A stretch of 22,710 bases of DNA from Pseudomonadota bacterium (GCA_023435265.1 JAEYRZ010000219.1:1-22710); one strand, 5' to 3'; numbered from the stretch's first letter, positions 7,200-15,699 are shown. Numbers and translations are program-made. Notes: generated by a model not told the origin, from the sequence alone.

Positions 7200-8418
7200 G
7201 GTGTTTGGCCTCCTCCGCTGATTCTTCGTCGGCCTCCGGCGCCGGCTCGGATGAGCTGAAGAGCTGCCAGGAGGTTCCGGGTTCAGGCGCCGATTCGAGC
7301 CTGAGGTACCGTTCGCCCAGGGTGTAGAGCAGCAGCGTCACCCCAAGGGCCAGCAAAAGGACGAGCCACTCGTAGACGCTTGGGAAGTAGGTGACGTATT
7401 CGGGAAACTGTTCGGCCTTGGGCCCGATGGGGCGGCTCTGGCCGGCCAGCAGGATCTCCATGTGCATTGCCAGTGTTCCGACCAGCACCAGTGCGCTGGC
7501 CGCGATACGGCTGCCGTTCAGTTTGCGGACGGCGGGAACGGCCATCAATGCGAAGGGGAGCATCAGCCCCACTAGGACCTCGGTATTCAGCTTGCCGATG
7601 CCGCCGAAGGCCTGGGCGTACTGCCGATAGTTCAGAAACTCCGGGATCACGGTCGCCGACTCTATGGCGACCTTGACCATCGTGAAGACGATCACGATGC
7701 CCAGGATGTAGGTGAAGATGCGGCTGATCTCGGCGTAGACCGGCTGCATGTTCGCGGAGGGTCCGGCGGCGGTCACCCGAGTGATGAAAAGGTTATAGAA
7801 CAGACATAGGGCGGTACCGCTCAACAAGGCCATCATCAGGCAGTAGATCGACATCATGGGCCCGAAATAGGTTACCCGCGATTCGGTGAGGCCGAAGACC
7901 GAACCGATCATCAGCGGTGCCGCAATGGCGGCCACAAACGAGATGTGGCCCAGGGTCCTGCTCAGCGGACTGTGCCAGTCGCCCGCATGCAGCCGCTGGA
8001 ATTTGAGGATCAGCACGACCAGTTCCACGCTGTAGATGAACCCCATCCACCAGATCGGCGAACTTAGATTGGGCGAGAGCATGATGTAGACCATATGAAA
8101 GATGTCGCCCAGTTCCAGGCCGATGGCCACGAAAGCTCCCATCAAGGTGGCGATGGCAAGGAATACGAGCCGCTTTGCCAGCGGTTCGAATTTTTTAACT
8201 CCAAACACCAGGGGCAGCGCCGCCAGCAGGGTCAGCCCGGTGCTGGTCAGGGCCAGGTAGATGTACACACCCAGGGGCAGCGACCACATGAGCACGTCGT
8301 TGGCGTTGAAAAGATAATGACCCTGGGTGAACAATCGGACCGCCGCAAAGAGACCGGCGAGGATCGCCGCGCCGATCAGGCCCAGCCAGGCAAAGTACAT
8401 GCTTCGGGACTGCTTCAT
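7177..8418 (-). CDS. arrC: NrfD/PsrC-family membrane quinol-oxidising subunit
   Basis: A 413-residue integral membrane protein with roughly ten helices and a polar C-terminal tail, of the NrfD/PsrC type. It takes electrons from menaquinol and passes them to the four-cluster ferredoxin subunit. The start at 8418 follows AAAGGAGG and overlaps the arrB stop in a TGATG junction, so it is translationally coupled. An upstream in-frame extension to 8595 lies wholly inside arrB and is discarded. Many arsenate reductases (for example Shewanella ArrAB) lack a dedicated membrane subunit; its presence here makes ArrABC a self-contained membrane-anchored complex like polysulfide reductase. Confidence 0.87.
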   Translation of the reverse strand: MKQSRSMYFAWLGLIGAAILAGLFAAVRLFTQGHYLFNANDVLMWSLPLGVYIYLALTSTGLTLLAALPLVFGVKKFEPLAKRLVFLAIATLMGAFVAIGLELGDIFHMVYIMLSPNLSSPIWWMGFIYSVELVVLILKFQRLHAGDWHSPLSRTLGHISFVAAIAAPLMIGSVFGLTESRVTYFGPMMSIYCLMMALLSGTALCLFYNLFITRVTAAGPSANMQPVYAEISRIFTYILGIVIVFTMVKVAIESATVIPEFLNYRQYAQAFGGIGKLNTEVLVGLMLPFALMAVPAVRKLNGSRIAASALVLVGTLAMHMEILLAGQSRPIGPKAEQFPEYVTYFPSVYEWLVLLLALGVTLLLYTLGERYLRLESAPEPGTSWQLFSSSEPAPEADEESAEEAKHHARPSQA

Positions 8419-9143
8419 CACACACCTCCTTTGGTCGGCTGGTAATGGGCCGGGTTGAAGTCGCGGATATAGAAAACATGGGGGTTTGTGCCGAGCTGCT
8501 CGCGCAGTCGGAAGGGGCGGAACTTGCCCAGCAGCTGGCTCACCTCGCTGTCGGGGTCGGATATGTCGCCGAAAACCCGCGCATCCGCGGGACAAGCCTC
8601 CACACAGCGCGGCAAAAGCCCTTTTTCAAGAAGGTGGTCGCAGAAAGTGCATTTTTCCACCACTCCTTTGGGGCGGATGCCGGGCAGGGTTTCCGCGCGT
8701 TCCGGGTTGTAGTAAGGCACGATGGTGCCGCCCGCCTTGCGGGTCTCCTCGGCCGGGGAAAAGGTTCCGCCTTCGATGACTTGATCCGCGTTGCGCCAGA
8801 AGGGGTGCGGTTTGCGCCAGTTGAAATAGATGACCCCATAAGGGCAGTTGAATTCGCAGTACTTGCAGCCGATGCATTTTTTCGGATCGTGCATGGTGAT
8901 GCCGTTGGCCAGTTTGTGCATCGCGCGGGTGGGGCAGCCGCGCACGCAGGGGGCGTTGTCGCAGTGGTTGCACAGCGTCGGAATGTAGTGATAGCGCACG
9001 TTGGGAAAAGTCCCGGAGGTCTCGGTGATTTTATTCGACCAGTAGATTCCGTCCGGCACGTTGTTTTCGCTGCGGCAGGCGAGACTGCAGGCGCCGCATC
9101 CTACACAGCGTTGCAGATCGATGACCATGGCGTATCGGGGCAT
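8418..9143 (-). CDS. arrB: Respiratory arsenate reductase iron-sulfur subunit
   Basis: A 241-residue DmsB/PsrB-type electron-transfer subunit with sixteen cysteines in four groups: 13/16/19/23 (CVGCGACSLAC), 58/61/66/70 (CNHCDNAPCVRGC), 90/93/96/100 (CIGCKYCEFNC) and 165/168/180/184 (CTFC...CVEAC). This fits four [4Fe-4S] clusters carrying electrons from the membrane subunit to ArrA. There is no signal peptide; such subunits are co-exported with the Tat-bearing catalytic subunit. AGGAGG upstream of ATG 9143 is a strong ribosome site. It lies ten bases after arrA. Confidence 0.92.
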   Translation of the reverse strand: MPRYAMVIDLQRCVGCGACSLACRSENNVPDGIYWSNKITETSGTFPNVRYHYIPTLCNHCDNAPCVRGCPTRAMHKLANGITMHDPKKCIGCKYCEFNCPYGVIYFNWRKPHPFWRNADQVIEGGTFSPAEETRKAGGTIVPYYNPERAETLPGIRPKGVVEKCTFCDHLLEKGLLPRCVEACPADARVFGDISDPDSEVSQLLGKFRPFRLREQLGTNPHVFYIRDFNPAHYQPTKGGV

Positions 9144-9153
9144 GATGTCCTCC

Positions 9154-11733
9154 TTAAGCTTTTTCGATTTTCACGCGGGTTCCGGCATGGCGGACCGTGC
9201 TGCCGCTGAGCCGCTCGTACACCGCGGGAATCAGATCGTTGTTGTTGCCGCCGCGGGGGGTCTTGCCGAACAGACCGGCGGCCAGCCGTCCATAGGCCCA
9301 GTGGCCCTGGCCGTAACATTTGGCCACCGTGCCCGGCCGGACTCCCTCCCACAGCTTGGCCGTGCATTCGATGCTGCCGGTGGGCGAGGTGATGCGGATG
9401 CGGTCCCCGCTCTGGATGCCCAGCGCACGGCCGTCCACGGGATTGATCTTGGCCACGTCGTCCCAGGCTTCGTCACCGGGGTCGAGGTCCTTGAATTCGT
9501 AGTACCAGGAGCAGTTGGCCGAGCGTCCCTCGCGGTTGAGGCGCGACTTGTGGTCCACGAACAGCAGCGGATACGCTTTCGGATCTCCGGCCGTATAGGG
9601 CTCCTCGTAGTGGGGGATGAATGCCTGTTCTCCCCGCGCCTGGTAAAAACATGCCTCCATGACCCGGTCCACCGTGACGCCGTGTTTCTCGGCGTGCTTC
9701 GTAAGGGCCTCCTTCAGGGTCTCGGAGTAGAATTCGAACATGCCGGTTTTGGTTTTCATGTTCCCCCAGCGCTTGCGGAACGGGTAGGGATCGGAGTTGG
9801 AAACGCCGATCCGGGCGAATTCCGCCCAGCCGCTGAACTTGTCGCCGCCCTCGTGCAGCTCCGGGTCCCAGAGCTTATGCGTGGCGTATTTCAGGGCGTA
9901 GAGCGAAAATTCTTCGGCATTGGTCGGTTCTTTGCCGGTCTCGGGATCCCGGTAGGTCTTGTAGTGACGCAGCGGGTTGTCAAAGCCCCGCTCGGCAAGC
10001 TTTTCGGCGAGCAGCCAGGGAATTTCGGTTTCGTCGCTTTTATAGTCGCCCACCCGCTTGATGCTCGGCAGCATCAGCGAGATATGCCGGTGGCCGTTGC
10101 CGTGCACTTTGACATAGCCCCATTTTTCGAACAGATGATGCGCGCTGGGCAGCAGGATATCGGCGAACCAGGAGAACTCGGAGGCATTGGTGGTGATGTG
10201 CACCAGGAAGGGAATCTTGGCCAGCGCCCGTTCCCAGCGCTCCGGTTGCCCGCACGAGAAAGTGAAATTGTTCATGTAGGCGATGGCCACCTTGATGTCG
10301 TACGGGTCCGCCTTCAAAATGCCGTCCGCCGTATTGTTGGTGACCACGCCGCCGCCCGATTTGCCGCTGACCAGCGCCGGAAATTCGAGGCGCCCGCGAT
10401 GGTCCAGCTTCTCGTATTTCTTGCCGGCCTTGGCGATATCGTCCAGGAAAGGATCCGCTTCGGGAAAATCCTGGGAGTACACTTTGTTGGGGGCGAGGGT
10501 GCCGCCCACATTGTCGACCGCCCCGGTCAATCCATTCAGGGCATGGCAGATCATGCTCGCATAGGCGCCGCGCACCTGCATCACGGGACCGCCGCCCACC
10601 CACGAGATGGCCTGAGGTGCGGCTTTGCCGTAATCGAGCGCCACCTGGCGGATCTGACCGGCCGGCAGACCGGTCCGAGCCGCCGCCCACTCCGGGGTCT
10701 TGTCCTTGAGTTCGAGATTCCACCAGCGCACCAGGCCGTGCGTATATTTTTGTTCGAACTCTTCCTCCAGGACCTCCTGGCCGGTCTTGAAGCGATTGAA
10801 GCCGTCCCGGAAATCACCCACAAACTCCCGGTACCACAGTCCTTCAGTAAGAATGACATGCGCGATCGCGGCTGCCAGAGCCCCGTCATGACCCGGCTGA
10901 ATCGGCAGCCAGACATCGGCTTTGGCGCCTGTGGCCGAAAGCCGCGGCTCCACCACCGCGATCTGAGCCCGGTTGATGACCGTCCCCCAGACCTTCGAGT
11001 AATAGGAAACCTGCCGATTGGCGGCCAGCGGATCAGCGCCCCAGATCAGGATGTAGCGGGCGTTTTCCACATCGTACTGGCGGTAGTCCCATAATCCTTC
11101 CGTGTAGTAGGGTCCGAATTTTTCGGCTTCGGCGCAGATCGCGCTGTGCGAAATACTGTTGGGCGAGCCGATGATCTTGGTCATGCGGTCGTAGAGAATG
11201 TCGCGCATATAGGTGTAACGGCCGCGCATCAGCATGTACTTGTGCGCCTCGCCGGACTTGCGCAGGGCGATGATCCGGTCGGCGATCGTACCGAGGGCCT
11301 CGTCCCAGGAGATCGGCACGAATTTCGGATCTTCGCTGCGTCCCTTCTGCGGATTGGTCCGCTTCAGGGGCGTCTTGATGCGGTCTGGATCGTACACCTG
11401 CTGGATGGCCAGATGCGGGCGCGGACAGCCGGCACCCATGTTCACCTTGGAATGGGGGTTGCCCCTCACCTTGACGGCCCGGCCGTCGACCACGTAGACC
11501 TGTTGCGCGCACCACGAGGTGCATCCCTGGCAGGTGGCCGGAAGCCACTGGCCCCTTGCGCCCTCTTTTTCGCTTGCCGCCGCCAGCGCCCTGAGATCCA
11601 GCGTGATACCGGAACCCAACGTCACCGAGGCGCCTGCGGCCGCCGTGGCCTTCATGAACGATCTTCGGGAGAGGCTGAGGTTGCCGAGAAAGTCCTTCAT
11701 CAGGGTTTTTTGCTGTTCTCTTTTCCGGTTCAT
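9154..11733 (-). CDS. arrA: Respiratory arsenate reductase, molybdopterin catalytic subunit
   Basis: An 859-residue DMSO-reductase-family enzyme that reduces arsenate to arsenite at the outer membrane face. A Tat leader is visible (LSRRSFMK, Arg23-Arg24, then an Ala-rich stretch). The [4Fe-4S] site is Cys68-x2-Cys71-x3-Cys75-x27-Cys103. HSAICAEAEK supplies the presumed molybdenum ligand Cys200. The motif RGRY (170-173) is the form reported for ArrA, whereas arsenite oxidase ArxA has GRGWG. His196, Lys205, Arg172, Tyr173 and Tyr217 fall at the spacing I recall for the Shewanella ArrA arsenate pocket. PYYTEGLWDY matches the region used for arrA PCR surveys. AAGGAG supports ATG 11733. Arr rather than polysulfide reductase is well supported; direction of catalysis in vivo is inferred. 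Confidence 0.92.
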   Translation of the reverse strand: MNRKREQQKTLMKDFLGNLSLSRRSFMKATAAAGASVTLGSGITLDLRALAAASEKEGARGQWLPATCQGCTSWCAQQVYVVDGRAVKVRGNPHSKVNMGAGCPRPHLAIQQVYDPDRIKTPLKRTNPQKGRSEDPKFVPISWDEALGTIADRIIALRKSGEAHKYMLMRGRYTYMRDILYDRMTKIIGSPNSISHSAICAEAEKFGPYYTEGLWDYRQYDVENARYILIWGADPLAANRQVSYYSKVWGTVINRAQIAVVEPRLSATGAKADVWLPIQPGHDGALAAAIAHVILTEGLWYREFVGDFRDGFNRFKTGQEVLEEEFEQKYTHGLVRWWNLELKDKTPEWAAARTGLPAGQIRQVALDYGKAAPQAISWVGGGPVMQVRGAYASMICHALNGLTGAVDNVGGTLAPNKVYSQDFPEADPFLDDIAKAGKKYEKLDHRGRLEFPALVSGKSGGGVVTNNTADGILKADPYDIKVAIAYMNNFTFSCGQPERWERALAKIPFLVHITTNASEFSWFADILLPSAHHLFEKWGYVKVHGNGHRHISLMLPSIKRVGDYKSDETEIPWLLAEKLAERGFDNPLRHYKTYRDPETGKEPTNAEEFSLYALKYATHKLWDPELHEGGDKFSGWAEFARIGVSNSDPYPFRKRWGNMKTKTGMFEFYSETLKEALTKHAEKHGVTVDRVMEACFYQARGEQAFIPHYEEPYTAGDPKAYPLLFVDHKSRLNREGRSANCSWYYEFKDLDPGDEAWDDVAKINPVDGRALGIQSGDRIRITSPTGSIECTAKLWEGVRPGTVAKCYGQGHWAYGRLAAGLFGKTPRGGNNNDLIPAVYERLSGSTVRHAGTRVKIEKA

Positions 11734-11793
11734 ATTCGCTCCTTGTTTTGATTTTTCCAGGTTACGGGACGGGCCGTTCCATATATTTTGATG

Positions 11794-12198
11794 CTATCCG
11801 TATTCCATGGGCCGCTCCGGAGTCCGCCCGTCATCGGAGACGCATTTCAGGAGGTAGTGCAATTCGTCGGCATCAATGGGTTTGTTCAGGCAGGCGAACA
11901 GGTGGTGACAGATGGCCTCTTTGATCTCGGGATGAAACCGCTCTCGCGACGTACAGAAGAAAGCGACCGCTGGATATGTCGACGTGAGATTCCGGATGGT
12001 CCGGTTGTCCAGGGGGAGACTGTCGATATCCAGGATGACGGCCAGCCATTCCTCGGGTGAACAGCGGTGCAGTTCCGCAAGGCTGCCGAATACGCGCGTG
12101 CGGTACGCACCGGTCTGGATGAGCCGGCAGATTGTTGAGGTTTCATGCGGATCGGCTCCGAGAATGCCGACCATGTTTCTTGAACCGGGTTTGTGCAT
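11794..12198 (-). CDS. Stand-alone receiver-like protein, first gene of the arr operon
   Basis: A 134-residue protein resembling a response-regulator receiver domain with no output domain. The strand AVILDID places Asp57 (or Asp59) at the phosphorylation site. FFCTS supplies the switch Thr/Ser, and LNKP the conserved Lys106-Pro107. The first acidic cluster is thin (GADPHET, one Asp), so metal binding may be altered. A longer in-frame start at 12426 would run through the sigma-54 promoter, and its extra 76 residues look non-coding, so ATG 12198 is preferred. It is 60 bases upstream of arrA, so it is likely co-transcribed. There is no histidine kinase nearby to phosphorylate it. Six cysteines in 134 residues is high for the fold. 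Confidence 0.65.
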   Translation of the reverse strand: MHKPGSRNMVGILGADPHETSTICRLIQTGAYRTRVFGSLAELHRCSPEEWLAVILDIDSLPLDNRTIRNLTSTYPAVAFFCTSRERFHPEIKEAICHHLFACLNKPIDADELHYLLKCVSDDGRTPERPMEYG

Positions 12199-12253
12199 GG
12201 TTGCCTGCCGTAACGGGATCAGATCGAGGACTCGAATCCGTACCGTTTTGCAA

Positions 12254-12269
12254 AGCAATGCCGGTGCCA
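12254..12269 (-). promoter_or_regulatory. Sigma-54 (-24/-12) promoter for the receiver-arrABCD operon
   Basis: On the minus strand the sequence is TGGCACCGGCATTGCT. It matches the sigma-54 consensus TGGCACG-N4-TTGCW at all but one defined base, with GG and GC exactly ten bases apart. Transcription would begin near 12243, about 45 bases before the ATG at 12198. A sigma-54 activator is encoded immediately upstream on the same strand. Confidence 0.8.
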
Positions 12270-12278
12270 GGGCACCGG
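12261..12278. promoter_or_regulatory. Inverted repeat CCGGTGCC-AG-GGCACCGG over the -24 element
   Basis: Perfect 8-bp arms with a two-base spacer. The left arm includes most of the -24 box of the sigma-54 promoter. It may be an operator that would block polymerase when bound, or a coincidence of GC-rich sequence. The binding factor is unknown. Confidence 0.45.
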
Positions 12279-12473
12279 TATGGTCCGGAATGCTCGGGCT
12301 CCATTTCGCAGCAATCCGTTTTAATTGGGTATCTTGATTTTCCGAGTTGAACCCCATCCCCGGTGGATTCGGCGAAGCGGTCCGGGAGGAGCGTCCGGCT
12401 TTCGGACACATGAATTCGATTTCCAAAATTTACCATAATTACGAGATGTTATCGATGTAAGGAATTCGCACAA

Positions 12474-12499
12474 GGAAAAGCGGGGAGACGCCTGCCCCG
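12474..12499 (-). terminator. Rho-independent terminator of the sigma-54 activator gene
   Basis: Read on the minus strand, a stem CGGGG/CCCCG (12499-12495 with 12485-12481) with a nine-base loop is followed by CTTTTCC. It begins eleven bases after the activator stop codon. It would separate the regulatory genes from the sigma-54-driven arr operon downstream. Confidence 0.6.
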
Positions 12500-12509
12500 G
12501 ACAGCTGGG

Positions 12510-14741
12510 TCAGCCCTTCATTCGAGCGGTCTTGATCGGCTGGAGTTTTTTTATCTTTTCGTAGAGGGTGCTCCGGCTGATGCCGAGCTGGCGCGCCGCC
12601 TCGGCTTTGTTGCCCTGGCAGGCCTCGAGCACCTCCCGGATAAGCCGTTCTTCCGTTTCGTTGATGGTGGCGCCAAACGTATGTTCAGGGGGGCGGCGCT
12701 CCGCCTCGATAATCGCCGTCGGCAGATCCCTGAGCTCGATCTCGGTTCCCTTGGCCAGCACCACCGCGTGTTCGATGCTGTTTTCCAGCTCGCGGACATT
12801 GCCCGGCCAGGGCGCGTCGATCAGTTTGCGCATCGCCTCGCTGCGGAACCCGGTGATCGGCTTGCCCTGCTCCCTGGCAAAGCGGTTCAGGAAATGGCGG
12901 GCCAGCAGGTGGATGTCCTTGGGTCTTTCACGCAAGGGGGGGAGTTGGATGGGAATCACGTTCAAACGGTAAAAAAGATCCTCGCGGAAACGGCCCAACC
13001 TCACTTCTTCGATCAAATTTTTGTTGGTGGCCGCCAGGATGCGGACGTCGACCCGAATCGAGCGTTCGCCGCCCAGTCGATCGATGGTCTGCTGCTGCAG
13101 CACGCGCAACAGCTTCGTTTGTGCGGCCGGTTCGATTTCCCCGATTTCATCCAGGAAGACCGTGCCGCCGTCGGCCTGTTCGAAACGGCCGATCTTGCGC
13201 TTCAGCGCACCGGTAAAGGCCCCCTTTTCGTGGCCGAAGAGTTCGCTTTCCAAAAGCGTGCTGGGATAAGCCGAGCAGTTGATCACCACGAAGGGGTTTT
13301 GCGCGCGCGGGCTGCGCTCGTGGATGGCGCGGGCCACAAGCTCCTTTCCGGTTCCGCTCTCGCCATGGATCAGAACGGTGGCGTCGGTGGGGGCCACGTC
13401 GTCGATCAATCGGAAGATCACCTGCATTTTCGGATCGCGGCCGATGATCCCCTGATAGCCCGCGTCGGCGTCGATGCGCTGGCGCAGCGCGCGGAGCTCA
13501 TCCTCGTGGCCGTTGGCGCGGTGGATCGCCCCCGCCGCATGGTGCAGGGTGATGGCGACCACATCCAGTTCATGGCGGACGCACCGGCAGTCCCCGGTGC
13601 AGGCCACCAGCATGGCGCCGATCAAAAGGTCGTGATGCCGGATGGGGAACAGGGCAATCTGATCGACGCGGCCCATCCATTCGGACAGGCCGAGCCGTTC
13701 GATGTCGGGTACGCGGATGAAGGCCAGCGCCTTGTGCCGATTGAATTCATCGTACAGCGCATCGTAATGCTCCGGTCCGAGATGATGGGTTTCCTGGGGC
13801 GTGGCCAGATTGATCGTCCGGATGGCGGTGTTGAAGGCCATGAGGTTCAGATTGCGGCACTCCACCACCTGCCTCAGGGTCGTGATGAGAAAGTGGCAGA
13901 TCTGGTCCAGCCGCGGCAGGGCGGCGATTTGCTGGGAGATCGAAAATGAGGTCTCGAGCTGCCTGTGGGCACGGTCCAGTTCGAGGTTTTTCTGTTCGAG
14001 CTGGACATTCGATTCCTTCAGCCGGCTGGTATATTCTTTGAGGCGTGCCAGCATGGAGTTGAACGCGGATGCCAGCCGGGCAACCTCCTCCCGTCCACCC
14101 ACGGCGATCCGGGTGTCCAGGCTGCCTTCGTCGATCCGCCCGGCATATTCGGCCAGTTGGCCCAGAGGACGGGTCAACCGATTGATCATCCACCGGCCGA
14201 CGCCGAGCGCGACGACCAGGATGCCGAGCGTGATGGCGCTCATTTGAATCCAGAGTTTCCGGACTGCCTGCCGGTAAGGAGCTTCGGCAAGTCCCAGCCG
14301 CAGTGTACCGGCCTGGCCGCCGAAAATGGGCCAGGCAACATCGATGAAGCGCGCTCCATCCTGGGAGACGATTTTTTCGATATGGCCGCTTTCTCCGGAT
14401 TCCGGGGTGTTGGCCGCGATCAGGTGGACCGGGGTACCTTCCGCGAAGGTGTGGGCCAGCAGTTCGCCCTGCCGGACGATAAAGATGTAGGCGACCGCGG
14501 GGTCGCTGATAATTTGATCGTCGAGCATTTTCTGCACGGCAATCCGGTCGTTGATCAGGATGCGATCGGCGGCGTCCAGGGAGAGTTTGTGGGCGACATT
14601 CTCGGCGCGGGCGGCGGCCGCGGCCAGCAGGCTGGCGCTGTAGCGGTGCGCAACCAACTGGGAAACGGCGATCCCGGTCGTGATCACCAGCAGCGCCATG
14701 GCGAGCAGCAGCATGTTCTTAAGGCTCCTGGGCAGCACCAT
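12510..14741 (-). CDS. Membrane-anchored sigma-54 activator (TM-periplasmic-TM-HAMP-GAF-AAA+-Fis)
   Basis: A 743-residue fusion of a sensor front end to an NtrC-type activator. Hydrophobic helices near 9-30 and 165-186 bracket a periplasmic domain. HAMP follows at about 187-240 (NRLTRPLGQLAEYAGRIDEG), then a coiled coil, then a GAF-like domain to about 410 containing CTGDCRC (Cys381, 385, 387). The AAA+ domain has Walker A GESGTGKE (460-467), the sigma-54 loop GAFTGA (507-512) and Walker B VFLDEIGE. A Fis-type HTH closes it (NKAEAARQLGISRSTLYEKIKK). No kinase or receiver domain is present, so it would signal without phosphotransfer. It overlaps the PhnD-like gene by 23 bases. Its likely target is the promoter at 12254-12269. 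Confidence 0.88.
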   Translation of the reverse strand: MVLPRSLKNMLLLAMALLVITTGIAVSQLVAHRYSASLLAAAAARAENVAHKLSLDAADRILINDRIAVQKMLDDQIISDPAVAYIFIVRQGELLAHTFAEGTPVHLIAANTPESGESGHIEKIVSQDGARFIDVAWPIFGGQAGTLRLGLAEAPYRQAVRKLWIQMSAITLGILVVALGVGRWMINRLTRPLGQLAEYAGRIDEGSLDTRIAVGGREEVARLASAFNSMLARLKEYTSRLKESNVQLEQKNLELDRAHRQLETSFSISQQIAALPRLDQICHFLITTLRQVVECRNLNLMAFNTAIRTINLATPQETHHLGPEHYDALYDEFNRHKALAFIRVPDIERLGLSEWMGRVDQIALFPIRHHDLLIGAMLVACTGDCRCVRHELDVVAITLHHAAGAIHRANGHEDELRALRQRIDADAGYQGIIGRDPKMQVIFRLIDDVAPTDATVLIHGESGTGKELVARAIHERSPRAQNPFVVINCSAYPSTLLESELFGHEKGAFTGALKRKIGRFEQADGGTVFLDEIGEIEPAAQTKLLRVLQQQTIDRLGGERSIRVDVRILAATNKNLIEEVRLGRFREDLFYRLNVIPIQLPPLRERPKDIHLLARHFLNRFAREQGKPITGFRSEAMRKLIDAPWPGNVRELENSIEHAVVLAKGTEIELRDLPTAIIEAERRPPEHTFGATINETEERLIREVLEACQGNKAEAARQLGISRSTLYEKIKKLQPIKTARMKG

Positions 14742-15699
14742 CCGTTTCCTCTTCGAGCCGGAGACGCTCGAGCATTTGCGTGACCGGCAGGTACCACTCC
14801 TTTTGAGGAGCCGTGAATCGATCGATCATCAGTTCCGACAGGATGCGGCGCCCCTCCGGATCTTCGTGCATGGACAGCATGCGTTCGACCAGCGCCGACT
14901 TCAACTCCGGGGCCACCATGTCCGAGACCACCACGGGAGGGCTTCCGAAAGGGTCCGATTTTTTAACCACGCGGGTCTGGGAAGAGAAAAACGCATTGCG
15001 TTGTTGATAATATTCCCACATGTGCCCGTCGACGGCAGCGCCGTCGACCATTTTTTTGGCGACGGCCATGATAGCGTTGTCATGGCTGTAGGTGTAGCTG
15101 AAGCTGCGGAAATAGCTTTCGGGGGTCGCCCCCATCTCCTTGAGCCAGTAGCGGGGAACGAGGGCGCCTGTATTGGAGTCCGGATCTGTGAAGGCGAAGT
15201 TTCTGCCCCTGAGGTCGGCCAGCGACTGAACGTCGCTGTCGCGGTGGACGATCAAATATGACTCATAAAACGGACGGCCGCGGATCACGGGGGTGGCGAT
15301 CGCCTTGAAGCCCGAGCGTTCGCTGCCGGAGACGAACGGGCCGGTGCAGATGAAGGCCACGTCGATGCGCCCCTCGGCCAGCAGGCGGTTCACTTCACCA
15401 TAGGTCCGGCGCTGGACGAGTTCGACATCATACCCGATCGCGGAGGCCACGTAGTCGATCAGTTCCCGGTAGAAAATCAAGGTTTCTTTTGGCGATATCA
15501 TGGCCGCCACCGCCACCCGCATCGTTTTCCCCTCACGCTCGGGAACGTTCGGATGAGGCAGTTCGACGCGCTCACTCAAGTCCACTTTTTTATATTCCGA
15601 ATCTTCGCTGCAGGCCGGAAGCAGCGTCGCTGCGATCAGCACGGCGATCCAGCGCAAGGACCGGACACTGCCAATCAAGGTTAAGCATGTATGAGTCAT
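14719..15699 (-). CDS. PhnD-type periplasmic oxyanion-binding lipoprotein, ArxX/ArrX-like
   Basis: A 326-residue binding protein of the phosphate/phosphite/phosphonate (PhnD) family. A lipoprotein signal ends in LLPAC (Cys30). The fold is marked by MRVAVAAMISPKETL, GRIDVAFICTGPFV, DSDVQSLADLRGRNFAFTDPDSNTG and DGAAVDGHMWEY. Arsenate resembles phosphate, and related proteins beside arr, arx and aio operons act as arsenic sensors for a membrane kinase. Here the partner encoded next, with a 23-base overlap, is the HAMP/AAA+ activator. ATG 15699 starts the signal peptide cleanly; an upstream GTG at 15759 adds 20 non-signal residues. The ribosome site is weak. Ligand identity is inferred from neighbours. 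Confidence 0.85.
   Translation of the reverse strand: MTHTCLTLIGSVRSLRWIAVLIAATLLPACSEDSEYKKVDLSERVELPHPNVPEREGKTMRVAVAAMISPKETLIFYRELIDYVASAIGYDVELVQRRTYGEVNRLLAEGRIDVAFICTGPFVSGSERSGFKAIATPVIRGRPFYESYLIVHRDSDVQSLADLRGRNFAFTDPDSNTGALVPRYWLKEMGATPESYFRSFSYTYSHDNAIMAVAKKMVDGAAVDGHMWEYYQQRNAFFSSQTRVVKKSDPFGSPPVVVSDMVAPELKSALVERMLSMHEDPEGRRILSELMIDRFTAPQKEWYLPVTQMLERLRLEEETDGAAQEP

Noticed and set aside
9061..11094. 677-codon plus-strand ORF
   Set aside because: It is a shadow of arrA and arrB, which have full family motifs and ribosome sites on the minus strand.
9154..11733. ArxA (arsenite oxidase) or polysulfide/thiosulfate reductase identity for the molybdoenzyme
   Set aside because: The RGRY motif, HSAICAEAEK and PYYTEGLWDY fit ArrA; the ArxA form GRGWG is absent.
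12199..12426. N-terminal extension of the receiver-like protein to 12426
   Set aside because: It would translate through the sigma-54 promoter, and the added residues are Pro/Ser/Arg-rich without homology character.
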